A stretch of DNA of 64,000 nucleotides from Bradyrhizobium diazoefficiens USDA 110 (GCF_000011365.1 NC_004463.1:4822001-4886000), one strand, 5' to 3'. Positions 42,094 through 49,830 are shown, counted from the first letter of the stretch. Translations and numbers: made by a program. The notes: generated by a model from the letters alone, not told the origin.

Positions 42094-43047
42094 CTACAGC
42101 TTCCCGAACTCATCCAGAGTTCTGATGACCAAAGGCATGAACTCATTGCCGCCGCCGTGGCCGGCGTCTTCGAGAATATGCAGCCTGGAGGTCGTCCATC
42201 GCTTGTGCAGTTGCCACGCCGTGGACAACGGTCCGCTGACGTCGAAACGGCCATGGATCAGGGCGCCGGGAATGCCGTTCAATCTCGATGCGTCGCGGAT
42301 CAATTGATCCTCCTCGAGAAATGCGGCGTGGCGCCAATAGTGAGTGACCAGACGCGCAAAGCGCAGTCGAAACTCCGCGTCGTCAAATCGGGGATTTGGC
42401 CGATGTCCCGGGGTGAGCGAGACGTGCGCGTCCTCCCACTCGCACCATGCCCGGGCGGCTCTGTCGCGAACGGTCTCGTCGGCATCGGCAAGCATGATTG
42501 CGTAGGCATCGACGAGCGGCATGTCGCGGAGATGCCGGGGGACAGTCTCGGAAAAGCGCTCCCATTCCCTTGGAAAGATGCGCCCGACATCCTTGGTGAT
42601 CCATTGCACCTCTGCACGCGATGTCGTCGTCACGAACCCGAGCACCATCGCTTTCACGCGTCGCGGATGCGCTTGTGCGTAGGCGAGGCCAAGCGTGGTT
42701 CCCCAGGACAAGCCCAGGATGATCCAGCTTTCGACACCGAGCAGCTCGCGCAGCCTCTCGATGTCCGCGACAAGGTGAGCGGTGGTATTGCTTGCCAGGT
42801 TCGAACCCGACTGACTTGCGAGCGGAAGGCTGCGACCGGAGCCACGCTGATCGAACAGCACGGCCCTGTAGACATCAGGATCGAAAAATCGTCTCTGACC
42901 AACAGAGCAGCCCGTGCCCGGACCGCCATGCAGGAAAAGCGCCGGCTTGCCCGCGGGATTGCCGCAACATTCCCAGTAGATCTGGTGGCCGTCGCCCACA
43001 TCCAGCAATCCAGTCTCGTACGGCTCGATAGGCTGGAACTGGGCCAT
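42094..43047 (-). CDS. pip: Proline iminopeptidase (alpha/beta hydrolase, S33)
   Basis: A 317-residue cytosolic peptidase removing N-terminal proline. The oxyanion motif HGGPGTG (residues 40-46) and nucleophile Ser114 in GLSWGTT are characteristic, as are the DQRGSGRS segment and a C-terminal HILEDAGHGG histidine. Aspartate is expected in IHGRFDVSGPL. Length is right for the family. It lies between repeat copies E and F. Confidence 0.93.
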   Translation of the reverse strand: MAQFQPIEPYETGLLDVGDGHQIYWECCGNPAGKPALFLHGGPGTGCSVGQRRFFDPDVYRAVLFDQRGSGRSLPLASQSGSNLASNTTAHLVADIERLRELLGVESWIILGLSWGTTLGLAYAQAHPRRVKAMVLGFVTTTSRAEVQWITKDVGRIFPREWERFSETVPRHLRDMPLVDAYAIMLADADETVRDRAARAWCEWEDAHVSLTPGHRPNPRFDDAEFRLRFARLVTHYWRHAAFLEEDQLIRDASRLNGIPGALIHGRFDVSGPLSTAWQLHKRWTTSRLHILEDAGHGGGNEFMPLVIRTLDEFGKL

Positions 43048-43130
43048 CGCTTTCTCCTGGTGCCTTTTGGCAGCCTTTCTCTATGCCGCAATCGCGGGCT
43101 TTGGCAGGCCGGATCTATCGGGCGAACGAA

Positions 43131-43150
43131 TTTAGTGCGCTGTCACCGGA
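43131..43150 (+). repeat. Repeat copy F (TTTAGTGCGCTGTCACCGGA)
   Basis: Degenerate direct copy; shares TTTAGTGC and CTGTCACCG with copy D. Confidence 0.6.
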
Positions 43151-43221
43151 TCGCGACGGCGCGGATGAACCCACGGAAAAGCCGGCGCGACCAATGCTCG
43201 GCTTCATAAGGTCTTCATCAC

Positions 43222-43425
43222 ATGAGCTGGAAGAAGAAATACGCGATCGGTTGCCTGATTGCCCTGTTCGTTTTCACGGCCATGGACTCCTACGATCGCC
43301 CCAACAGGGACGTTCGCTTTGGAGCTGTCATCGTGATGGCGGCTGTATGGCCCGTCACAGTGTCCGTCATTTTGGGCGGAGCCGTCGGCGGGATGGTTCG
43401 CGATGGCTTGCCCAGCGAGAGCTAG
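43222..43425 (+). CDS. Small two-helix membrane protein, hypothetical
   Basis: A 67-residue protein with two hydrophobic helices (YAIGCLIALFVFTAM and AVIVMAAVWPVTVSVILGGAV) joined by a polar DSYDRPNRD loop. ATG at 43222; no family recognised. Confidence 0.6.
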   Translation: MSWKKKYAIGCLIALFVFTAMDSYDRPNRDVRFGAVIVMAAVWPVTVSVILGGAVGGMVRDGLPSES

Positions 43426-43528
43426 GCAGGCCCTCGGCTCCAGAGAACCGAGGCTTCGACCGGTTCGGCGCCGAGCAACGGCGAACGAACCTGGTGCGGC
43501 CCGCCGCTGAATTTCTCGCCGTCTGCGC

Positions 43529-43861
43529 TTAGGCAGCGATCCGCTGCTCGGCGGGCGCCGTCAGAAGCTTGAGCACTTCGGCATGCTCGAGGTCAGGGAC
43601 CGCGATCGCCGTATGGCTGTAGGTCGCATGGCTGCGTGATTTGGCGATCTTGTCCAGGATCGCTTTGCCCTTGATGACGTGGAGGCCCATGCCCTCTTCG
43701 GAGGGGAAGATCGCCAGCACGACATCATAGGCCGCGATGACGGCCCTGAGCGCCTCGGCCTTGTCCTCGGCGACATCGACAAAGACGCGAACATCGGCCG
43801 CGAGTTCACGCAGCTCGTGAAAATCCAGCACTGTGGGGATACTCCAACGCAACGATACCAA
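43529..43861 (-). CDS. Hypothetical protein
   Basis: A 110-residue soluble protein: alternating helices and strands (ELAADVRVFVDVAEDKAEALRAVIAAYDVVLAIF, then GLHVIKGKAILDKIAK) with no recognised signature. The start is uncertain; an internal start is possible. Confidence 0.5.
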   Translation of the reverse strand: MVSLRWSIPTVLDFHELRELAADVRVFVDVAEDKAEALRAVIAAYDVVLAIFPSEEGMGLHVIKGKAILDKIAKSRSHATYSHTAIAVPDLEHAEVLKLLTAPAEQRIAA

Positions 43862-44004
43862 GGGGAGCTTGGATGCGTTGGGTTACTGAAGTGTCAACAA
43901 CACGGCTCGAACCACAGGTTTCACGGTGAGGTGTCTTGCTGAGCTGGCTGGATGAGGTGGCTTTGCCGCCGCCCGTGAACGCCGTTGCCGCGCGGGAGCG
44001 CTAC

Positions 44005-44046
44005 GTCACTTGCGTTAAGTCACTTGCGCTAAGTCACTTGGCGTAG
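44005..44046. repeat. Three tandem 14-bp units at the end of a small gene
   Basis: GTCACTTGCGTTAA, GTCACTTGCGCTAA and GTCACTTGGCGTAG follow each other directly. The last contains the stop codon and final codons of the 61-residue gene on the minus strand, so the extra copies lie just past its stop. Confidence 0.8.
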
Positions 44047-44219
44047 CCCTGGGACCGGAGCCACGCGATCTTGCGATCGCCGTTGATCCAGTCGTCGGCA
44101 TCCGCCTTGCTGGTGAATCCGGTGATTTCGCGCTGCTCGTGGTCGGGGTAGTCCGCCAGGATCTTCCAGTCGCCATCGGCGATCCGGACCGCTCTAAACG
44201 TCACTTTTGTTTTGGCCAT
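44034..44219 (-). CDS. Small conserved hypothetical protein
   Basis: A 61-residue soluble protein (MAKTKVTFRAVRIADGDWKI...) with a beta-hairpin-like N-terminus and a C-terminal helix (SKADADDWINGDRKIAWLRSQG). Such short proteins recur in Bradyrhizobium; no function known. Confidence 0.68.
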   Translation of the reverse strand: MAKTKVTFRAVRIADGDWKILADYPDHEQREITGFTSKADADDWINGDRKIAWLRSQGYAK

Positions 44220-44557
44220 GCGGCACTATGCAACAAATGCTTTCGAAAGAGAACCAGTTAGGGGCTTTCGTGACTTCGGCTAATACGGGCATCGCTGCTG
44301 CCTGCTGGCGAACCGGCAGAACCCTCTATGGACATTGCTGAATTCGATTCGGCGCGGGTCGATGCAAGCGCTGTCATCCCGCCGAAACAGGCGGAACCGA
44401 CGTCAAACTGCGGCTTGCGTTTTCGGCCCCGATGGGTTCTAAGCCCGGTGACTTCCTGACCGCTGGCATGAACACAAAGCGCGCTGCGCGGCTTTGTCGC
44501 GTGCCCGGCACGGTTACCCCACAGCCCGCGCGCACCCCATTCAGAAGGACGTTTGAC
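44220..44557. other. Intergenic stretch upstream of HU
   Basis: About 340 bp. It must carry the promoter of the HU gene. A 43-codon ATG frame at 44328 was seen but has no supporting signal. Confidence 0.5.
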
Positions 44558-44854
44558 ATGGCGAAGATGACCAAGACTCAATTGATCGACGCGATTGCCG
44601 AGGGCACGCAGCTTGCGAAGAACGACGTGAAGTCGGTCATCGAGTACATGGCGACGGTCGGCTACAAGGAGCTCAACGAGTCCGGCGAGTTCGTCATTCC
44701 CGGTTTCGTGAAGATGTCGGTCGTGAACAAGCCGGCGACCGAAGCCCGCATGGGCGTCAATCCCTTCACCAAGGAGCCGATGCAGTTTGCGGCCAAGCCC
44801 GCGAGCAAGTCGGTGAAGGCATCGCCCCTGAAGGTCGCCAAGGACGCCGTCTGA
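44558..44854 (+). CDS. HU family DNA-binding protein
   Basis: A 98-residue nucleoid protein that bends DNA as a dimer. It has the HU layout: two helices (TKTQLIDAIAEGTQLAKNDVKSVIEYMATVGYKEL), beta-arm and the conserved GFVKMSVVNKPATEARMGVNPFTKEPMQF (with the arm proline in NPFT). The start is at ATG 44558, since the in-frame extension to 44432 is not HU-like. The C-terminus is extended with Lys/Ala-rich residues, as in some rhizobial HU paralogues. A strong terminator follows 29 bp after the stop. Confidence 0.92.
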   Translation: MAKMTKTQLIDAIAEGTQLAKNDVKSVIEYMATVGYKELNESGEFVIPGFVKMSVVNKPATEARMGVNPFTKEPMQFAAKPASKSVKASPLKVAKDAV

Positions 44855-44883
44855 TCCTGCCATCGCGCACCGCTTGCGTGCCC

Positions 44884-44925
44884 AGAGCCCCGTTCCGATG
44901 ATGTCGGAGCGGGGCTCTTTGTTTT
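44884..44925 (+). terminator. Rho-independent terminator after HU
   Basis: AGAGCCCCG ... CGGGGCTCT (44884-44892 and 44910-44918), extended by TTCCGA/TCGGA, then TTTGTTTTG. Confidence 0.9.
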
Positions 44926-44994
44926 GTCTCTTTGCTTTTGTCTTGTTTTTTTTCTTGTTGTTTTTCTGGGGGCGGCGCGATGTCCGCAAAAGCG

Positions 44995-45023
44995 AAAGCC
45001 CCGCCTGGGGGGAGCGGGGCTTT
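44995..45023. terminator. Terminator-like hairpin
   Basis: AAAGCCCCGC at 44995-45004 pairs perfectly with GCGGGGCTTT at 45014-45023; with A and T tails on both sides it could end transcription in either direction. Confidence 0.65.
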
Positions 45024-45113
45024 CTGATGGGGATGAAGCCTGGGGGAAGCTTCAGGAATGAGACGCGCCAGCCCAGTAAAAGGTTCAGCCTTCCGAAGAA
45101 GAGAAAGAGAAAA

Positions 45114-45137
45114 CCCCGCGCTTTCGCGCGGGGCTTT
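45114..45137. terminator. Terminator-like hairpin
   Basis: CCCCGCGC TTTC GCGCGGGG (45114-45133) preceded by AAAA and followed by CTTTCC; a third hairpin of the same type within 250 bp. Confidence 0.65.
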
Positions 45138-45142
45138 CCAAA

Positions 45143-45280
45143 CTGACGGCGATGGGATTTCAGCGCCTTGCCGTCAGCCGTAGATCAAACCTGGGGTAGA
45201 AAATCCAAAAAGCAACAGCGCCGCCGTGACGGAGTATGTTCGTCAGGCGGCGCTGCCGTATGACTGGGCGCTGAAATCCC
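45143..45280. ncRNA. Candidate structured RNA element, unassigned
   Basis: Three long complementary pairs lie in 140 bp. CTGACGGC (45143-45150) pairs with GCCGTCAG (45170-45177). GGGATTTCAGCGCC (45154-45167) pairs perfectly with 45267-45280. CAGCGCCGCC (45216-45225), extended by TGACG, pairs with CGTCA and GGCGGCGCTG (45241-45255). The first two are mutually exclusive or form a pseudoknot. No known RNA family was recognised. Strand not determined. Confidence 0.45.
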
Positions 45281-45416
45281 CAGCCTCGATGGGTCTTTGC
45301 GGCGCCCAAAAGGTTCAAGACGATGGGCGTGGGAAATCGCGCGAGGGGGCTGGACTTTTTGTTCTCATTTTGTTCCTATGAGCCATCATCTTTTGGAATC
45401 CTTTGGGAGGTGACTC

Positions 45417-45554
45417 ATGACCGTCGAAAAGCAGCGCGAAGTGATCAGACTCTGGAACGAGCTCAGGAAGGTCGAGGGGCCGGCCGCAGAAGAACTCCGC
45501 ATCCAGATTCTCGAATGCTTCTCCGAGAAGGGCAAGGAGAAGCGCGCGGCGTGA
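45417..45554 (+). CDS. Small hypothetical protein, 45 residues
   Basis: ATG at 45417 to TGA at 45552-45554, preceded by GGGAGG. It encodes a charged, helical, soluble peptide (MTVEKQREVIRLWNELRKVE...). The clean ribosome site supports it; no family recognised. Confidence 0.6.
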   Translation: MTVEKQREVIRLWNELRKVEGPAAEELRIQILECFSEKGKEKRAA

Positions 45555-45712
45555 TGCGCGCGCGGGCGGACGCCGGCCGCGATGGCGCACGAGATCGCCA
45601 TCGTGGTTGTGGCGGTCTCGATATTTCATCACCGAAGATGTCTGCCGGCGAAGACGTGAGCGCACGCGGTTTCATCGATCGTTAGGAATCGATTCTCACT
45701 TATTTTCCCGAC

Positions 45713-45739
45713 TCCGATTCGTTCTTCGAGAACGAAATG
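45713..45739. repeat. 27-bp repeat with inner palindrome, copy 1
   Basis: Identical over 27 bp to 46082-46108; contains TTCGTTCT TCG AGAACGAA, an 8-bp inverted pair. Here ACTCC and GGAGT on the outside extend the hairpin. Confidence 0.8.
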
Positions 45740-46057
45740 GAGTCGGATGCAGAACAAGTTGCGCGTCCTCGATGTCGATGCGAGCGCGCGTGTCAGAACG
45801 AGACAGCGTGAAGTCTCGCACAGTGCCGTTCTCGTCTTTCGCGCAGGAGATGAGCGAGGAGAGAGCGACATGGATGCATGCTGGTTGATCGGGATGTTCG
45901 CCGAGATCGCAAAAGTGTTTTGGTCTGACAGGAGTGCAAGGCCATACGCGAGACTGCGCAACGGCGCACGATCGGTGCCGCAGGTGCTGCCGCTGCGATC
46001 GATGCCGGCTGAGACGGCATGACGAGAAACTTCGCGCGCGACACCACTCGTTAAGAG

Positions 46058-46261
46058 TTGCTCCGCGCCGATTTCTTCGATTCCGATTCGTTCTTCGAGA
46101 ACGAAATGCAGGTGAAGCTGGAACAAAAACGGTCGGCGAGGGGCGGGCCTGCCTCGGCGATCGCGCGATGCCTCAAGCGGCTGGCCGAGATCCAAACGGC
46201 GCTGCGCCAACTCCTAACGAAAGCTTGCGCGGGAAACGATAACCCTATTCGGTTAGGTTAA
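46058..46261 (+). CDS. Possible small protein, weak
   Basis: A 67-residue frame with a TTG start, N-terminal acidic-aromatic stretch FFDSDSFFENEM encoded by the 27-bp repeat, then an amphipathic helix (AIARCLKRLAEIQTALRQLL). In copy 1 of the repeat the same phrase DSDSFFENEM is readable in frame but lacks a start codon. Support is limited to this. Confidence 0.3.
   Translation: MLRADFFDSDSFFENEMQVKLEQKRSARGGPASAIARCLKRLAEIQTALRQLLTKACAGNDNPIRLG
46082..46108. repeat. 27-bp repeat with inner palindrome, copy 2
   Basis: Second copy of the 27-bp sequence at 45713-45739; upstream about 30 bp also show scattered similarity (both start CGTTA). Confidence 0.8.
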
Positions 46262-46346
46262 AAGCCCAATCGCGTTGCGCTTGCCGCGGGTTGGAGTAGG
46301 TGTCTGGCAACGACAAGAAACGACTTTGCCAAGAAGCCACTTTGCC

Positions 46347-46544
46347 ATGACACCTTTTTCAGAGCCGTCCTTTTATCAAGGCGACCGCCACACCTACCGG
46401 CGCGTTGCGATCGTCGGCACGCTGTTCTGTCTCGCTTTCGTGCTAATCAGTTTTTCGCTGCGGCAGCAAGCCGAGGACACGCGCGTCGCGGTCAAGGCCG
46501 ACCGGCTGGTGCGCACGGCAGGCCAGGCGCCGCACACCAACTAG
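46347..46544 (+). CDS. Small single-pass membrane protein, hypothetical
   Basis: A 65-residue protein: short polar N-terminus, one hydrophobic helix (VAIVGTLFCLAFVLISFSL, about residues 20-38) and a charged tail. ATG at 46347; the in-frame extension to 46275 is not protein-like. Confidence 0.6.
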   Translation: MTPFSEPSFYQGDRHTYRRVAIVGTLFCLAFVLISFSLRQQAEDTRVAVKADRLVRTAGQAPHTN

Positions 46545-46675
46545 CGCTCGTCACCACCGATCCGGTCGTCGGCCGCTGCGCGCGGGCACGAGGTGCCGCG
46601 GCTCGCGAGCGCGACGAAGCCGGCATAGCCGGACAGGTTGAGCAAGACTTCGAGCCACACGGGCATGTCGAACAT
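46541..46675 (-). CDS. Small single-pass membrane protein, hypothetical
   Basis: A 44-residue ORF with a hydrophobic N-terminal half (MPVWLEVLLNLSGYAGFVALA) and a charged tail. GAGG lies seven bases before the ATG. Its stop codon overlaps that of the plus-strand neighbour by two bases, a tail-to-tail arrangement. Confidence 0.5.
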   Translation of the reverse strand: MFDMPVWLEVLLNLSGYAGFVALASRGTSCPRAAADDRIGGDER

Positions 46676-46769
46676 ATCGAACCTCACTTGCGTGAAGACA
46701 ACCTTAACTTGCATGCGCGGCGCTTGTTCCCGGCTCGCGCAAAAGAGATCCGCCTAGCAAGAAGTCCGC

Positions 46770-47054
46770 CTAGAGCCGGGAGGAGGGATCGAGCCGCCGG
46801 CCGAGGGTCGCGACGGACTCGGAGGAGGGCTGTTCCCTGAGGAACTCGGCGATGGCCCGCGCCAGCTCGCCGTCACTCATCGGCGTCGGCGGCGGGCGCA
46901 GCGCGCCGACACCGAAACTGCGGACGATCTCGTCGTAATGTCGATCGCCGGATCCGGGAACGAGCCGGCGGATCCGGGCAAGCAAAGCGGATATCGGCAA
47001 TCCTTCCTCCTCGGCCTTCCGCCCCGCTGGCAGCCGTTGTTCTCTGCTGCCCAT
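46770..47054 (-). CDS. Hypothetical protein
   Basis: A 94-residue soluble protein with an internal GLPISALLARIRRLVPGSGDRHYDEIVRSFGVGAL and a C-terminal helix-rich GELARAIAEFLREQ. GGGAG precedes the ATG at 47054. A terminator-like hairpin lies directly upstream of that site, so expression may depend on read-through. No family recognised. Confidence 0.5.
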   Translation of the reverse strand: MGSREQRLPAGRKAEEEGLPISALLARIRRLVPGSGDRHYDEIVRSFGVGALRPPPTPMSDGELARAIAEFLREQPSSESVATLGRRLDPSSRL

Positions 47055-47069
47055 TTGCTCCCGTGGAAC

Positions 47070-47110
47070 AAAAACCCCGCCAGCATCGCGGAGGATACTG
47101 ACGGGGCTTT
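47070..47110 (-). terminator. Terminator-like hairpin immediately before a ribosome site
   Basis: Minus strand CCCCGTCAG ... CTGGCGGGG followed by TTTTTGTT, then CCACGGGAG and the ATG of the next gene. Either it ends an upstream minus-strand transcript or it attenuates the gene. Confidence 0.65.
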
Positions 47111-47279
47111 CGTGCTGGGCCTTCACCGGATAGCGGAGGCTTCGCACTTGCAATTCCAACCGCCGCACGGCGATTTCGTTCCGCCTCGCATCGATTTTTT
47201 TTGACCGGCTCCGGTTCCGCGCCGCGCGCAACCATCAAACGGCACTCGCGTTGTCACCCCAGACGCGAAGGAGGAGCTC

Positions 47280-47570
47280 ATGAAAAAGACACTGGCAGTT
47301 CTGGCCACCGTCGCAGCCGTCGGCGTGACCGCGGTGGCGGCGCCTGCGCCTGCCGAGGCGCGCGGCCGCGGCATCGGCCCGGGCCTCGCGTTCGGTCTTG
47401 CCGCCGGCGCGATCACCGCGGGCGCGATCGCCGCGTCCCACCCCTACGGCTATTACGGCCCTGGCTACGGCTATTATGACAGCCCGGGCTACTATTACGG
47501 ATCTGGCCCGTACGCCTATTATGGCGACGGACCGTATTACTATCGCCGCCACTATTACCGTCACTGGTAA
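47280..47570 (+). CDS. Exported Gly/Tyr-rich protein
   Basis: A 96-residue protein with a signal peptide (KKTLAVLATVAAVGVTAVAAPAPAEA). The mature part has a short hydrophobic glycine-rich helix (GLAFGLAAGAITAGAIAA) and then a run of YGYYGPGYGYYDS-type repeats ending RRHYYRHW. Small Tyr/Gly-rich exported proteins like this are common in Bradyrhizobium; function unknown, perhaps surface or stress related. Confidence 0.75.
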   Translation: MKKTLAVLATVAAVGVTAVAAPAPAEARGRGIGPGLAFGLAAGAITAGAIAASHPYGYYGPGYGYYDSPGYYYGSGPYAYYGDGPYYYRRHYYRHW

Positions 47571-47585
47571 CGGCGGGGGTAAGTG

Positions 47586-47616
47586 AAAAGCCCGGAGCGA
47601 TGCTCCGGGCTTTTTT
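47586..47616 (+). terminator. Rho-independent terminator
   Basis: AAAAGCCCGGAGC GA TGCTCCGGGCTTTTTT: strong hairpin and T run, 13 bp after the Gly/Tyr-rich protein gene. Confidence 0.93.
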
Positions 47617-47639
47617 CATGCGTGGCGATCAGGCGCGTG

Positions 47640-47804
47640 CTACGGCCAGAGCGAGGGTCGCTCGACCTTGCGTGCGTTCTCAAGCGTCGACACGAAATAC
47701 TCTTCGCGCTCGCGCTTGAACTTCTCCTGGGTGGCACGGAAGGCGGCGACACGGGCGGCGATCTCTTCGCGTTCACGGATCTTGCGTTGTTCGTCTTCGG
47801 TCAT
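47640..47804 (-). CDS. Small charged coiled protein, hypothetical
   Basis: A 54-residue, highly charged, helical protein (MTEDEQRKIREREEIAARVAAFRATQEKFKREREEYF...). AGAGGGG lies six bases before the ATG at 47804, preferred to the ATG at 47810. No homologue recognised. Confidence 0.62.
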   Translation of the reverse strand: MTEDEQRKIREREEIAARVAAFRATQEKFKREREEYFVSTLENARKVERPSLWP

Positions 47805-48083
47805 GTCCATCCCCTCTGTTCACACTTGGACGATGTTACTCGGGTTGTTTTTACAGGGTCGTGTTTACGAGTGTCCTCAAGCGCTGCCGCCGCACCGGGC
47901 CTTGAGTCGCATAACACATGCATTGGCGCTTCTGATTGGGGCGTCAATGGGGAGGAGGCATTGCAGGATTGTGATATGCGATGGGCGGAAAAAACGAGCG
48001 CGCCTGCGTTCGCAGTTGATAACAGCGTCAACAATCTTGTCGCTTGCGCATCTTGCAGCTAGCGCAAGACCAAAGCGGGAGGC

Positions 48084-48848
48084 GTGCGATTGATTGCATC
48101 GGATCTTCGCAGCGGCGTTGAACGTCTCGGCGACATGATCGCCGAGGCGAAGACCATCGTACCGTTCACCGGCGCCGGCATCTCGACCGAATGCGGCATC
48201 CCCGACTTCCGCTCGCCGGGCGGCATCTGGACGCGCAACCGTCCGATCCCGTTCGATGGATTCGTTGCGAGCCAAGAGGCGCGCGACGAATCCTGGCGCC
48301 GGCGCTTCGCGATGGAGGAGACCTTTGCGGCGGCAAGGCCCGGCCGCGGCCATCGCGCGCTCGCTTCGCTCTACCGCGCCGGCAAGGTCCCCGCGGTCAT
48401 CACCCAGAACATCGACAATCTGCACCAGGCCTCGGGCTTCGCGCACGAGCACGTGATTGAACTTCACGGAAATACTACTTATGCGCGATGCGTCGGATGC
48501 GGGCAGACCTATCAGCTCGATTGGGTGAAGCGCCGATTCGACCAGGACGGCGCTCCCAACTGCACCGTGTGCGACGAGCCGGTGAAGACCGCCACGATCT
48601 CGTTCGGCCAGATGATGCCGGAGGAGGAGATGCAGCGCGCAACCGCGCTGTCGCGCGCCTGCGACCTCTTCATCGCGATCGGTTCCTCGCTCGTGGTGTG
48701 GCCGGCGGCGGGCTTTCCGATGATGGCGAAGCGCGCGGGTGCACGTTTGGTGATCATCAATCGCGAGCCGACCGAGCAGGACGACATCGCCGACCTCGTC
48801 ATCCGCCACGACATCGGCGAAACGCTCGGACCCTTTGTCGGCAATTGA
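48084..48848 (+). CDS. cobB: NAD-dependent protein deacylase, Sir2 family
   Basis: A 254-residue sirtuin that removes acyl groups from lysines using NAD. The NAD motif GAGIS (30-34), ITQNIDNLHQ and catalytic His128 in IELHGN are intact, and four zinc cysteines lie at 136, 139, 160 and 163. It lacks the Tyr/Arg pair of desuccinylases in a clear form, so deacetylation is the default assumption. The GTG start at 48084 is only one base after GGAGG; TTG at 48090 has better spacing and would shorten the protein by two residues. Confidence 0.93.
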   Translation: MRLIASDLRSGVERLGDMIAEAKTIVPFTGAGISTECGIPDFRSPGGIWTRNRPIPFDGFVASQEARDESWRRRFAMEETFAAARPGRGHRALASLYRAGKVPAVITQNIDNLHQASGFAHEHVIELHGNTTYARCVGCGQTYQLDWVKRRFDQDGAPNCTVCDEPVKTATISFGQMMPEEEMQRATALSRACDLFIAIGSSLVVWPAAGFPMMAKRAGARLVIINREPTEQDDIADLVIRHDIGETLGPFVGN

Positions 48849-49046
48849 GGCGTTAGTTTGATTCGCGGCTGTGCAAGCTGTTCATAGGTTCCGGCGAATC
48901 TCTTTTTTGTCTATGCGCCGCAACCGGGAGTGTTATCTTTTGAGTCGAAAGATTCGCGTCGCGTCGAATTGAGAACATTCTCTTAAGACGCGTGATTCGA
49001 GCGCCGCCAATGTGGCGGGTTGCATGGCAGTGTGGGGTCCGGGGTT

Positions 49047-49706
49047 ATGGGGTCGTCGGACGGATTTGAGTCCAAAAAGCTTGGAGTTCCCGGACAGGGC
49101 ACGTCGCCGGGGCGCATGACGCCGGGCGAGCACGGCAGCGGCCGCGAGAGCGGGCTCAGCCCGTTCACCGGCCTTGGCGAGGCCAGCGCCAACCTCGTCG
49201 AAGTCCACGGCGTCATCAAATGGTTCGACGCGTCGAAGGGCTACGGCTTCATTGTTCCCGACAACGGCTGGCCGGACGTGCTGCTGCATGTCACCGTGCT
49301 TAGACGCGACGGCTTCCAGACCGCGTATGAGGGGGCGCGCATCGTCGTCGAATGCATCCAGCGCGCGAAGGGCTACCAGGCCTTCCGCGTGGTCTCAATG
49401 GATGAGTCGACCGCGATCCATCCGGCGCAGATGCTGCCGCCGCGCACCCACGTCACGGTCACCCCGACCAGCGGGCTGGAGCGGGCCCAGGTCAAATGGT
49501 TCAACCGGCTGCGCGGCTTCGGCTTCCTGACCTGCGGCGAAGGCACGCCCGACATCTTCGTGCACATGGAGACGCTGCGCCGCTTCGGCATGACCGAATT
49601 GCGCCCCGGCCAATATGTCCTGGTCCGCTTCGGGCCTGGTTCCAAGGGCATGATGGCGGCCGAGATCCATCCCGAGACCGGATCGCCCGGACCGCAGTCG
49701 CACTAG
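49047..49706 (+). CDS. Protein with two cold-shock domains
   Basis: A 219-residue protein. After a Gly/Ser-rich arm of about 50 residues come two cold-shock domains: the first with GVIKWFDASKGYGFIVPDNGWPDVLLHVTVL, the second with AQVKWFNRLRGFGFLTCGEGTPDIFVHMETL, each holding the RNP1-like KGYGFI/RGFGFL and RNP2-like VLLHV/IFVHM motifs. Such duplicated CspA-type proteins are typical of alphaproteobacteria; they likely bind single-stranded RNA or DNA. The ATG at 49047 is preferred. Confidence 0.9.
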   Translation: MGSSDGFESKKLGVPGQGTSPGRMTPGEHGSGRESGLSPFTGLGEASANLVEVHGVIKWFDASKGYGFIVPDNGWPDVLLHVTVLRRDGFQTAYEGARIVVECIQRAKGYQAFRVVSMDESTAIHPAQMLPPRTHVTVTPTSGLERAQVKWFNRLRGFGFLTCGEGTPDIFVHMETLRRFGMTELRPGQYVLVRFGPGSKGMMAAEIHPETGSPGPQSH

Positions 49707-49740
49707 CGGCGGCAGGATCGCCAATTCCCGCAATCGTGAG

Positions 49741-49778
49741 CAGAGGCGCGCCGGCTGACCGGCGCGCCTCTGGCTTTT
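49741..49778 (+). terminator. Rho-independent terminator after the cold-shock gene
   Basis: CAGAGGCGCGCCGG CTGA CCGGCGCGCCTCTG, a perfect 14-bp stem, then GCTTTTC. Confidence 0.9.
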
Positions 49779-49830
49779 CGGACGGTCGCCGCGTAGGACT
49801 GTTCCATTCCCACGCCCTGAGTGCCATCCC

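Larger units (their letters stand above)
45555..46346. other. Gene-poor stretch with a duplicated segment
   Basis: About 790 bp with no convincing long gene. It contains two copies of a 27-bp sequence (see repeats) and one weak small ORF at 46058-46261. Confidence 0.5.

Noticed and set aside
44328-44459. 43-codon plus-strand ORF upstream of HU
   Set aside because: No ribosome site and no protein-like features; more likely part of the HU promoter region.
47280-47570. Tyr/Gly repeat region considered as a tandem DNA repeat
   Set aside because: The periodicity follows from the protein composition (GYY units); the bases themselves do not repeat exactly.
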